DNA of 6,396 nt from Succinatimonas sp. UBA7265 (GTDB taxonomy: Bacteria; Pseudomonadota; Gammaproteobacteria; Enterobacterales; Succinivibrionaceae), in assembly GCA_002473165.1 (NCBI GenBank), contig DKSD01000031.1, forward strand, positions 1 to 6,396. Reading direction: 5' to 3'. How positions within the stretch are numbered: the stretch's first letter is position 1; the number at the start of each line of letters is the position of its first letter. Below are positions 1-5,601 of the stretch, piece after piece. The translations under genes were made by a program, and so were the position numbers. The notes under the pieces are model-generated. The model was not told the DNA's origin. It saw nothing but the letters and a program-made list of their open reading frames with translations, and made no database searches.

Positions 1-29
1 CAGAATTTAGGACTGACCCAAAAAAATTC

Positions 30-56
30 TAAAGCTTGCGCTGTTTCGGCCGTAAT
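30..56 (+). promoter_or_regulatory. Sigma-28 (FliA) type promoter for flgM
   Basis: TAAAGCTT (30-37) is followed by an 11-bp spacer and GCCGTAAT (49-56). The FliA consensus is TAAAGTTT-N11-GCCGATAA, so the -35 matches at 7 of 8 positions, the spacing is exact and the GCCG core of the -10 is intact. Transcription should start near 62-65, leaving a leader of about 140 nt before flgM. A FliA promoter is expected here because flgM is a late gene in many systems and feeds back on sigma-28. Confidence 0.7.
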
Positions 57-203
57 CTTTGGCAGCGGGACGGTTTGGCCGGGCCCAAAAAAGTTAAAAA
101 AATTTGCTTAAGAAAATTCGGATCGGTTCGTTAATAAAGATGAACAGAACGAAATACCGTTAAAAAAACGGAAAGCAGGCGAGAGAAATCCGAGGACAAG
201 ACT

Positions 204-560
204 ATGGCAATAGATGCACTTAGCAACCGCAGCATGAACGCGGTAAAAGAGAATGTTGCCACTCCCAAGAGCACGGCAACAGCCGCAGCGGAGAACACGA
301 AGGCCGCCGCCTACGCCAAGGCGCAGGGCACGAGCGCCGCTCCCGAGGCTCCGTCCCGCGCAGACGCGGTGGTGCTCACCGACTCGGCGAAATCCCTTTC
401 ACGCGCCACGGCACGCGCCAAAGCCTCAGACGGCATTGACAGCGCCAAGGTTGAGAAGCTTAAGGCCGCCATCAATGACGGCAGCTACAAGATCAACTAT
501 GAAAGCGTGGCCAGCAAACTCATCGATTCCGAGGATGAATTAAGTTCGATCTTCGGGTGA
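204..560 (+). CDS. flgM: Anti-sigma-28 factor FlgM
   Basis: This is the negative regulator of flagellin synthesis. It binds sigma-28 (FliA) in the cytoplasm and is exported through the completed hook-basal body, releasing the sigma factor for late genes. The protein has 118 residues, somewhat longer than the 97 of E. coli FlgM. The first 60 or so residues are Ala/Ser/Thr-rich and look disordered, as expected for a protein exported unfolded. The conserved sigma-binding part is at the C-terminus, about residues 77-117, with IDSAKVEKLKAAINDG followed by a Y-x-I-[ND]-Y stretch and a helix ending in an acidic patch. The ATG is supported by GAGGA (192-196) with 7-nt spacing. Unlike the usual flgM-flgN pair, flgN lies about 1.65 kb away on the opposite strand, with two unrelated genes between. 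A frame at 253-543 is a shadow. Assignment is firm. Confidence 0.93.
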   Translation: MAIDALSNRSMNAVKENVATPKSTATAAAENTKAAAYAKAQGTSAAPEAPSRADAVVLTDSAKSLSRATARAKASDGIDSAKVEKLKAAINDGSYKINYESVASKLIDSEDELSSIFG

Positions 561-567
561 GATTAAC

Positions 568-596
568 AAAGCGCCTGAGTGCAGGACAGGCGCTTT
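568..596 (+). terminator. Hairpin terminator after flgM
   Basis: A perfect 10-bp stem, AAAGCGCCTG (568-577) and CAGGCGCTTT (587-596), encloses a 9-nt loop and begins 7 bp after the flgM stop. Its own T-run is only three long, so it probably acts together with the hairpin immediately following. Confidence 0.7.
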
Positions 597-623
597 AAAA
601 AACCGCCGCAAGGCGGTTTTTTT
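597..623. terminator. Bidirectional terminator between flgM and the convergent AAA+ ATPase gene
   Basis: A perfect 11-bp stem, AAAAAACCGCC (597-607) and GGCGGTTTTTT (612-622), is closed by a GCAA tetraloop. The A-run on the left and T-run on the right give a U-tract in both directions, so it can end flgM transcription rightward and the ssb/AAA+ ATPase transcript leftward (stop at 633). Confidence 0.9.
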
Positions 624-632
624 GTCTCCGGC

Positions 633-1709
633 TTAAGCCTCCGTGTCCTTGTCGGGAGACTCGTCCAAAGAGCCCTGCTCCTCCGTCTTTTTGGCGCTGC
701 GCCGGCGGCGCGTTTTTTTGCCTTCCTCTTCATCACCGGTAAGCCTGCCGGGCGCTTTCTTGCCCATGGCGCCCGGATCGGCGCGCTCGTCGTTTCCGAA
801 GATGTCGGCGCACAGGCGCATGACATACTCGCGCTCGCTGTCAGGCAGCCTTAAGGCAAAGCCGGTCTCCAGGGCCTTGTGCACGGAAAGCTGCGGGCAG
901 ACCATCTTAAGCGAGGCCACGCGCAGCAGCACGCGGGTGGAGAACGGCGCCGAGAGCGTGCCCTGAGCCGACGAGGCGAGCGACGTGTGGCGCAGTTCGC
1001 CTGCCAGGCGCACGAGATCGGAGATCAGGCCGTCATCGAGGCTTTGGCAGTTTTGTTTCAGGATCACCTTTTCGGTGCGTTCATCAGGATAATCGAGCTC
1101 CACAAAGCGCCAGCGATCCAAAAAAGCCTGGTTTAAGGTGCGGGCGCCTGAGTAAAAGCCCAAAGGATCGCCCATGCCTTTGGTGTTGGCCGTGGCGATC
1201 ACGCGAAAGCCCGGGGCCGGGGCGATCACCTCGCCTAAGTTCTGGGTGATCGTCAAAGGTTTGCCTTCGAGCACGTCGTTTAAGGCCGCGAGATCGCCGG
1301 GGGGCATGAGATCTATCTCATTTAAGATGAGGATCTCGCCGCGGCGCATGGCGCGCACGAGCGGGCCGTACTCGAACACAAGCTCGCCGCGGCGCAGCGT
1401 GGCGTGGCCGATGAGATCGGCGCTCTCGCTCTTGCCGCACAGCGTCAGCTGCTCAACGCCCCAGCCTAAGCGCGCCGCGACCTGCAGCGCCATGGTCGTC
1501 TTGCCGCAGCCTGACGGGCCTGAGAGATAGAGGCAGTCGTGCAGCGGGCAGGCAAGGTACAGCAGCATCTGGTTTAGAAGCCCCAAAGGGAACACATAGT
1601 TCTCATCGACCGCCGGAATGTGCGAGGGATCCTGGCCTGAGGGGACGTCGAGCGAGGAGACGCACAGGCGCTGCGATCTGAAGATGCTCTCTAAACTTAC
1701 CGCGCTCAC
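633..1709 (-). CDS. CobS-like / MoxR-type AAA+ ATPase
   Basis: This is a 358-residue AAA+ ATPase of the AAA_5 (dynein-related, CobS/NorQ-like) group. Walker A is GPSGCGKT at residues 64-71. Walker B is ILILNEID at 126-133, with Asn in the usual Asp position. Sensor-1 is ATAN at 172-175, followed by GMGDPLGFYSGARTLNQAFLDRW (split here as GMGDPLGFYSGA and RTLNQAFLDRW, about 178-200), which closely resembles the region after ATAN in cobaltochelatase CobS. Residues about 307-358 form a charged, low-complexity tail with a basic cluster (KKTRRRRSAKK) and an acidic end. The start is GTG (1707-1709), overlapping the upstream stop as GTGA and preceded by GGAGG (1717-1721) with 7-nt spacing, so translation is coupled to the ssb-like gene. 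No cobalamin genes or VWA partner are present, so a cobaltochelatase role is unlikely. Such ATPases usually remodel a protein partner; the substrate here is unknown. Confidence 0.85.
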   Translation of the reverse strand: MSAVSLESIFRSQRLCVSSLDVPSGQDPSHIPAVDENYVFPLGLLNQMLLYLACPLHDCLYLSGPSGCGKTTMALQVAARLGWGVEQLTLCGKSESADLIGHATLRRGELVFEYGPLVRAMRRGEILILNEIDLMPPGDLAALNDVLEGKPLTITQNLGEVIAPAPGFRVIATANTKGMGDPLGFYSGARTLNQAFLDRWRFVELDYPDERTEKVILKQNCQSLDDGLISDLVRLAGELRHTSLASSAQGTLSAPFSTRVLLRVASLKMVCPQLSVHKALETGFALRLPDSEREYVMRLCADIFGNDERADPGAMGKKAPGRLTGDEEEGKKTRRRRSAKKTEEQGSLDESPDKDTEA

Positions 1710-2074
1710 GGCTGCACCTCCTGATCGTCAAAATCCGCGGCCAGCGGCACGATGCCTGTGGCGTCGACCTCGGTTATCTGCATCTCGCGCAGATCGGGGC
1801 CGGCGCTCACGCGGTGGCGCAGCGCCCCCATGACCAAAAGCCGCGATCCCGGGAACACGAGCGGACCGGCCTCGCTTGCCAGGCGGCGCAGCGCGCTGTC
1901 GCGCAGCACGATGCGGTGGTACTCGTCATGGGGCATGACGGCGCCGCGGTGGCGCCAGCCTTCAGTGGTGCGCAGCTCAAAGGAGAGGACTTTGCCCGAA
2001 CGGGACGGATAGGTGCGGATGCGGTTTTCCACGGTGACCTGCCCGCACAGCAGGACCTGATTGCACATTTGCAT
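1706..2074 (-). CDS. Divergent single-stranded-DNA-binding (SSB-family) protein
   Basis: The protein has 122 residues with the OB-fold pattern of bacterial SSB. It opens with NQVLLCGQVTVENRIRTYPS, resembling the family's N-x-V-x-L-x-G-x-[LV] start. Next come SFELRTTEGWR (31-41), a DEYHRIVL segment (50-57) matching the family's EWHRIV, and PGSRLLVMGALR (75-86) matching the K-G-S-x-V-x-[IV]-x-G strand. The usual Trp of the EWHRIV strand is Tyr52, while Trp40 is kept. It is shorter than E. coli SSB (178) and lacks the long linker and the acidic DDDIPF-type tip; it ends in a weakly acidic DFDDQEVQP. The first ATG (2072-2074) has AGGAG six bases upstream, better placed than the ATG two codons later. 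It probably works with the coupled AAA+ ATPase on single-stranded DNA, and is a second, accessory SSB rather than the housekeeping one. That role is inference. Confidence 0.75.
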   Translation of the reverse strand: MQMCNQVLLCGQVTVENRIRTYPSRSGKVLSFELRTTEGWRHRGAVMPHDEYHRIVLRDSALRRLASEAGPLVFPGSRLLVMGALRHRVSAGPDLREMQITEVDATGIVPLAADFDDQEVQP

Positions 2075-2165
2075 AAATGACTCCTGTCTAAAGTTTTAAG
2101 GAGCCACTATGCTAGCGTTTTAAAAAAATCCGTGTTTCAGTTTTTCCGACATTTGCACGGCGATA

Positions 2166-2209
2166 GTTAACTTGTTACCAGATAAGGATAAAAACTCAAA
2201 AATCTGGTA
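2166..2209 (-). repeat. Stem-loop plus AAGTTAAC element, copy B
   Basis: TACCAGAT (2176-2183) and ATCTGGTA (2202-2209) form a perfect 8-bp inverted repeat around an 18-nt loop. On the minus strand it is followed, two bases later, by AAGTTAAC (2173 to 2166). The element lies in the 137-bp gap between the flgN stop and the ssb-like start and resembles the element at 5842-5895. It lacks a U-tract on either strand and so is a poor terminator. A consensus TTGACA on the minus strand (2215-2210) abuts it and overlaps the flgN stop, so the palindrome could be an operator for the ssb/AAA+ ATPase unit, but no convincing -10 follows. Confidence 0.5.
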
Positions 2210-2211
2210 TG

Positions 2212-2670
2212 TCAAGCTTCAATGGACAGCCGCACCGGGCCGCGGGCCTGCGTCGTTCCCTTGTCGTTATAGGTCAGATTCATGGTCGCGCTGTCGCGCA
2301 CCTGCATGAGCACGCCGGCGGCGCGGCGCGTCGAGGTGAGCAGCAGCATGATGAGCCGGCCGTTGATCTCGTTTAAGCGCTTGCAGCCGCACAGCGCGTC
2401 CTTGATGCCGCGCACCCTGGAGGCAAAAGCCGTCTTTAAAAGCGCCGCCTGGGGGTTTAAGCGGATCTTTTGATCATTGCCCTGCAGCTGCACCATCAGC
2501 TGCGACTTGCGCTCGGAGAGCGCGGTGATCGTGGCGATGTCGCGGTGGCGCAGCGCGATGCGCTCGGATTTGAGCAGCGCGCCGAGATCGCCTAACAGCT
2601 GCTCCTGCTCTTTGAGGTAAACGCTCACCGGCTTTGCCTGCACCGGCTGCCTCATAAAAGGACTGTTCAT
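2212..2670 (-). CDS. flgN: Flagellar export chaperone FlgN
   Basis: FlgN binds the hook-filament junction proteins FlgK and FlgL in the cytoplasm and delivers them to the flagellar export gate. The product has 152 residues, close to the family length (E. coli about 138), and is almost entirely helical. The N-terminal helix has VSVYLKEQEQLLGDLGALLK (about 16-35). A second helix follows with the ISALSERKSQL-like segment. The NEINGRLIMLLLTSTRRAAG segment (about 100-119) matches the family's N-x-x-N-G-x-L-I motif, and a Thr-Tyr near 133 and Gly-rich end follow. Its ATG overlaps the flgP stop by one base (TAATG), so it is coupled to flgP and transcribed from the flgO promoter. AGGGGGG lies 7 nt upstream. 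Its context beside flgOP, and the presence of flgM in the same window, support the call. Confidence 0.85.
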   Translation of the reverse strand: MNSPFMRQPVQAKPVSVYLKEQEQLLGDLGALLKSERIALRHRDIATITALSERKSQLMVQLQGNDQKIRLNPQAALLKTAFASRVRGIKDALCGCKRLNEINGRLIMLLLTSTRRAAGVLMQVRDSATMNLTYNDKGTTQARGPVRLSIEA

Positions 2671-3140
2671 TACAAAGCCCCCCTGATGTCGTAGAGGTCA
2701 TAGATGATCTTCGTGTCAAGCTCCAGCTCAGTGGCGTAGGTGTCGCCTGCCGGATACTGCCTGATCACGCGCGCCCCGTGCACGAAGCCTTCGACTTCGG
2801 TGCTGACGCTGTCGCGCACCTGCCGGGTGTTCCCCGAAAGCACCGTCGCGGATTTAAGGTAGAGGCCGTTCACCTGCTCGGTAAGCTCGCGGTAGGCCTC
2901 GATCTTCGAGGCGCGCATGGCCATGATCTCGCGCTCGGCCTCGGTTTTGCCGGGCTGGCGGGAGATCAGCGCGTAGCCGGTGGCGTGCAGGATCGGAAAT
3001 TCATCCGGGCGGTGCACGCCGGTGTCGGTGTAGCTGATGTCGCGGGTGAACGAAGTGCTTGACAGCAGGCTTGAGCACCCGGCCGTCATAAAACTGACGC
3101 TCAGAGCCGCGGCACACGCGATGAGATTTGAAAACTTCAT
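2670..3140 (-). CDS. flgP: Flagellar outer-membrane lipoprotein FlgP (LPP20 family)
   Basis: FlgP is an outer-membrane lipoprotein that forms part of the basal disc or H-ring region of polar flagella and is needed for motility in Vibrio and related bacteria. The protein has 156 residues, about the usual length. Its lipoprotein signal peptide has a Met-Lys start, a hydrophobic core and TAGC at 19-22, so the mature protein begins at Cys22. The LPP20 domain covers about 50-152, with the ATGYALIS strand, a long helix (AEREIMAMRASKIEAYREL), a V-x-G strand region and a C-terminal LDTKIIYDLYDIRG. It begins 14 bp after the flgO stop, with GGGAG and AGG upstream, and overlaps flgN by one base. The -3 residue of the lipobox is Thr rather than the usual Leu or Val. 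Confidence 0.9.
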   Translation of the reverse strand: MKFSNLIACAAALSVSFMTAGCSSLLSSTSFTRDISYTDTGVHRPDEFPILHATGYALISRQPGKTEAEREIMAMRASKIEAYRELTEQVNGLYLKSATVLSGNTRQVRDSVSTEVEGFVHGARVIRQYPAGDTYATELELDTKIIYDLYDIRGAL

Positions 3141-3154
3141 GTCAGCCTGCTCCC

Positions 3155-4225
3155 TCAGTTGTCCTCGATGCGCTGGTACTGGCTCTGATCATGCACATCC
3201 CGTACCAGGTGTCCCTGGAAGAGGTAGGTGTCGGCAGGATAGATGACGCTGCCGGTGCCGCGCATGGAGCCGTGCCCGTGGATGAACTGCTCGTAGTTGC
3301 CGGTGGAGGTTGCCGGGACTTTGGCGCCCGTCGGGTAGTACTTGTCGTTAAAGTAGCTGTCATGCCAAAGCTTCTGCCGGGCCTCGCGCTCCTCCGAGCT
3401 CTCCTCGCGCGCCCCGGCCTTGGCATAGCCGCTGTAGGAGGATCCCGAGGCTGACGAAGAAACTGCACCATCAGTGCCCGAAAGCGGGATCCACGAGACC
3501 TGATGTTCCATTTTGGTGCCGTTCTTTCCGGTTACGGTGTCAGCCGAGCTCCCGCTTGCGGGCACATAGGAATAATAGGAGAGCACCCCTTCAAAAGAGC
3601 AGTTGCGATCGGCCGTGCGGTAGCAGTAAGGCAGCTGACGGTACGGGACAAAGCCGGTGGCCGAGCCCATGACCTGCGAGTTTTGGAGATCGATGATGCG
3701 TCCTACGAGCACGACGCCTTCCTTGTTGCGGCTGATGGTGCCGGCGAGGATATTGCTGATGCGCGCTTTTGAAGCCAGTTTCTTCCAGTCGCGGGAGAAC
3801 ACGAGCTCGCCGTCTTTGGCCACGCTGATAGCGCCGGTCGTCTTATATTCCACCACCGGGATCCCGCGGCGGTCGAGCTCGTGGATGAAGAATTCGCCTA
3901 ACTGCCTGCCCAAAGCGCCGGCATCCTCATAGGTGTCCGTGTCCACAAACGAGGTCACGGCCACGCGCGGGTATTCCGGTTTTTTGGCGCGCAGATTGCC
4001 TTGTTTGTCAGCTTCCCGGCGCTCCTGGGATTGCAGATCAGCCGACAGCGTCTGTGCCAGGGTGTCCGCCATCTCTGAGGCGACTTTGGAAACCTCCATG
4101 CCGCCCTGCGAGTAAACGCTGTCCGAGCCGGTCTTCCTGCCGTCAGGGGCAGGGTTTGCCGTGCACCCGGCAACGCAGAGCAGCGCCGCGGCGAGCACTG
4201 ATATAAGCGTGAAATCGTTCTTCAT
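3155..4225 (-). CDS. flgO: Flagellar outer-membrane lipoprotein FlgO with long C-terminal extension
   Basis: FlgO is an outer-membrane lipoprotein that stabilises the H-ring of polar flagella together with FlgP and FlgT. I place the start at the ATG at 4223-4225. It has GAGG (4232-4235) with 6-nt spacing and gives a standard lipoprotein signal peptide, a Met-Lys start and then VAGC at 18-21. An ATG five codons upstream (4238-4240) has its AGGA only three bases away. The protein is 356 residues. The FlgO domain covers about 86-195: YPRVAVTSFVD, then GRQLGEFFIHELDRRG (106-121), VVEYK, then NILAGTIS and VGRIIDL. This is followed by about 160 residues not found in the short Vibrio-type FlgO (as I recall it). 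That part contains a Cys pair (201 and 209), a Ser/Gly-rich stretch (255-272), a charged EESSEEREARQK segment and a Tyr/His-rich end. It is the first gene of the flgOPN operon, under a sigma-54 promoter. Confidence 0.88.
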   Translation of the reverse strand: MKNDFTLISVLAAALLCVAGCTANPAPDGRKTGSDSVYSQGGMEVSKVASEMADTLAQTLSADLQSQERREADKQGNLRAKKPEYPRVAVTSFVDTDTYEDAGALGRQLGEFFIHELDRRGIPVVEYKTTGAISVAKDGELVFSRDWKKLASKARISNILAGTISRNKEGVVLVGRIIDLQNSQVMGSATGFVPYRQLPYCYRTADRNCSFEGVLSYYSYVPASGSSADTVTGKNGTKMEHQVSWIPLSGTDGAVSSSASGSSYSGYAKAGAREESSEEREARQKLWHDSYFNDKYYPTGAKVPATSTGNYEQFIHGHGSMRGTGSVIYPADTYLFQGHLVRDVHDQSQYQRIEDN

Positions 4226-4279
4226 CCTGAACCTCTGCATTATTCCTTTTATAATTTTGCAGCAGCCTGCGGCGAAATT

Positions 4280-4308
4280 TTGCTGCCCCGCTGCTTTTTC
4301 GGTATGAA
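4280..4308 (+). promoter_or_regulatory. Possible weak sigma-70 promoter for flgT
   Basis: TTGCTG (4280-4285) and TATGAA (4303-4308) are spaced by 17 bp on the + strand in the divergent flgO-flgT region. They match the consensus at only 3 of 6 and 4 of 6 positions. A sigma-54 site on this strand was not found, so this is the best candidate for flgT but it is tentative. Confidence 0.25.
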
Positions 4309-4311
4309 TAA

Positions 4312-4327
4312 TGCAAATTCAGTGCCA
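4312..4327 (-). promoter_or_regulatory. Sigma-54 (RpoN) -24/-12 promoter for flgO-flgP-flgN
   Basis: On the minus strand, TGGCACTGAATTTGCA matches the RpoN consensus TGGCAC-N5-TTGCA. The invariant GG (4326-4325) and GC (4314-4313) are separated by exactly 10 bp. The expected start is near 4302, giving a leader of about 77 nt before flgO. In polar-flagellar hierarchies such promoters are driven by FlrA- or FlrC-type activators; no activator site is evident here. Confidence 0.9.
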
Positions 4328-4367
4328 GCAACCTTGAAACGTCGGTTTTTTGAATGAGGCAATGATT

Positions 4368-5552
4368 ATGGCTTTTCTGAGGATCACCCTGACGGCATTG
4401 GCCTGCGCGGCCGCCCTGGCAAGCTTTGAGGCTCAGGCCCGCTGGCACACGGTGCAGGGAACGGCGCCCATCACTGGCTCTGTCTCCGAGGCGCGCGACG
4501 AGGCCGTCAACGACGCCATCCGCAACGCCATGCTCGAGGCCGGGGCTCAGGTGAGCGTCGAGCAGTACTACCGCGACGGCGTGCTCGCCTCAAACCGCAT
4601 GCAGGTCAAAAGCTCCGTGCCGGTGCGCAAGGTCACCGTCACCGAGGAGGAAAAGACCCGCGGCCGCGTCACCGTGACCGTGAGGGTGCTGCTCGATGAC
4701 GAGCACATGCACACCTGCGCGGCCTCTAAACTCAGAAAAGCCGTGGTGCCGGTAAGCTTTGCCTTTGCCGATCAGCAGGCGCAGCAGGGCAGCACCGGCG
4801 GGCTTGAGGACATCGCCGCGGAGCTGGGCTATTCCGTCTGGCAGCACCTCTCCGCCTCCCCTTCGCTTCTGGTGCGCCCCGAGGTGCACGCCGCGCTGCG
4901 CAACGCCGGCTACGGCAACTCCCCTGACAGCGGCCTGCGCCAAAATGTGCGCGGGCTGGCGGCCAACAACCAGGCGCAGTTCGTGGCCACAGGCATGATC
5001 CGCTCGGCCGCGGCCTCGGACGCCGGCGAGGGCGTGCTGGACAAACTGTTCTACCAGCGCACCCGCAATCTGGATTTCTCAGTGAGCGTCTATGACGCCC
5101 GCACCGGCGATCAGATCTATGAGAAAGATTACAACATGACGGCCGACTGGCCGTTTAAACAGGGCGAGTACCTCGATCTGCGCTCCGAGCGCTTTAAAGG
5201 CTCAGGTTTTGGCGCCAGGCTTGCGGATCTGGAAAAGCGCGCGGCGCAGGATCTCATTCAGGAATTGCAGTGCCGCATGCCCGCAGCCTCGATCATCGAC
5301 ATCACTGACGACGGCTTTGTCATCAATATCGGGCAGGAGAACGGCATAGCCGAGGGCATGAAGTTCACCATAGGCCAGACCTCACAGACGCTCTCCCCTG
5401 AAGGCGATGAGTACAACCAGATAAATAAGGCCCGCGGCGTCTATATCGTCAAAAAGGTCTACCCCAACAGCGCCCTCTTGCGCGCAGCCGATCTCAACGA
5501 CAACCTGCTGAACATCCGCGTCGGCGATGAGGTCAGCATGGTGAACGAGTGA
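4368..5552 (+). CDS. flgT: Flagellar H-ring assembly protein FlgT
   Basis: FlgT is a periplasmic protein that forms the H-ring around the LP-ring of polar, often sodium-driven, flagella and helps place MotX/MotY. I choose the ATG at 4368: GAGG (4356-4359) lies 8 nt upstream and the product starts directly with a signal peptide. A longer reading from a TTG at 4350 would put the RBS inside the gene. The protein has 394 residues. Its signal peptide covers 1-24, with AQA before RWHTVQG. The N-terminal domain (about 25-120) has SEARDEAVNDAIRNAMLEAG, typical of FlgT_N. The middle domain (about 125-300) has VVPVSFAF and QAQFVATGMI, then SVYDARTGDQIYEKDY. The C-terminal domain (about 305-394) has VINIGQENGIAEGMKF and ends NIRVGDEV. 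It is divergent from the flgO operon. No terminator with a rightward U-tract follows. Confidence 0.92.
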   Translation: MAFLRITLTALACAAALASFEAQARWHTVQGTAPITGSVSEARDEAVNDAIRNAMLEAGAQVSVEQYYRDGVLASNRMQVKSSVPVRKVTVTEEEKTRGRVTVTVRVLLDDEHMHTCAASKLRKAVVPVSFAFADQQAQQGSTGGLEDIAAELGYSVWQHLSASPSLLVRPEVHAALRNAGYGNSPDSGLRQNVRGLAANNQAQFVATGMIRSAAASDAGEGVLDKLFYQRTRNLDFSVSVYDARTGDQIYEKDYNMTADWPFKQGEYLDLRSERFKGSGFGARLADLEKRAAQDLIQELQCRMPAASIIDITDDGFVINIGQENGIAEGMKFTIGQTSQTLSPEGDEYNQINKARGVYIVKKVYPNSALLRAADLNDNLLNIRVGDEVSMVNE

Positions 5553-5562
5553 TTAAGGCGTC

Positions 5563-5591
5563 TTGTGAAAAAACCGGCGCCTGTTTATAAT
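5563..5591 (+). promoter_or_regulatory. Sigma-70 promoter for tRNA-Arg
   Basis: TTGTGA (5563-5568), a 17-bp spacer and a perfect TATAAT (5586-5591) stand 10 bp before the tRNA. The start would be near 5598, only a few bases upstream of the mature 5' end. The stretch between -10 and +1 is GC-rich (GAGCGCC), as is typical of stable-RNA promoters under stringent control. The -35 begins 10 bp after the flgT stop. Confidence 0.85.
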
Positions 5592-5601
5592 GAGCGCCGG
5601 T
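5573..5601 (-). terminator. Inverted repeat resembling a leftward terminator, overlapping the tRNA promoter
   Basis: ACCGGCGC (5573-5580) and GCGCCGGT (5594-5601) form a perfect 8-bp stem with a 13-nt loop. On the minus strand the second arm is followed by six T residues, the form of an intrinsic terminator for leftward transcription. On the + strand there is no U-tract, so it would not end flgT transcription well. The tRNA -10 hexamer lies in the loop. Confidence 0.55.

Noticed and set aside
633..1709. Annotation as a cobaltochelatase CobS subunit of cobalamin synthesis
   Set aside because: The sequence is CobS-like around ATAN and the following GD-x-x-G-x-Y segment, but there is no CobT or other cobalamin gene, and the neighbour is an SSB-like gene. 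Family likeness alone does not support that function.
1752..2080. Open frames on the + strand opposite the ssb-like gene
   Set aside because: They are antisense to a well-supported gene with a good RBS, and their Arg/Ser/Pro-rich products match no family I recognise.
2176..2209. Intrinsic terminator of the flgOPN operon
   Set aside because: The stem is clear, but no U-tract follows on the minus strand and the loop is 18 nt.
2190..2215. Sigma-70 promoter on the minus strand for the ssb-like gene (TTGACA at 2215-2210)
   Set aside because: The -35 is perfect, but at 16-18 bp spacing there is no acceptable -10. The nearest partial match, TATCCT, is 19 bp away, so it is noted only within the repeat entry.
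2474..2719. Open frame of 81 codons on the minus strand across the flgP-flgN junction
   Set aside because: It overlaps both flgN and flgP in another frame and its Ala/Arg-rich product has the look of a GC-rich shadow frame.
3128..3454. Open frame on the + strand opposite the end of flgO
   Set aside because: It is antisense to flgO, has no sensible RBS, and its Val/Gly/Ala-rich product reflects the complement of flgO codons.
4271..4284. Sigma-54 promoter on the + strand for flgT (GG at 4271-4272, TTGCT at 4280-4284)
   Set aside because: The GG and GC are separated by 9 bp instead of the required 10, and the rest of the -24 box does not match.
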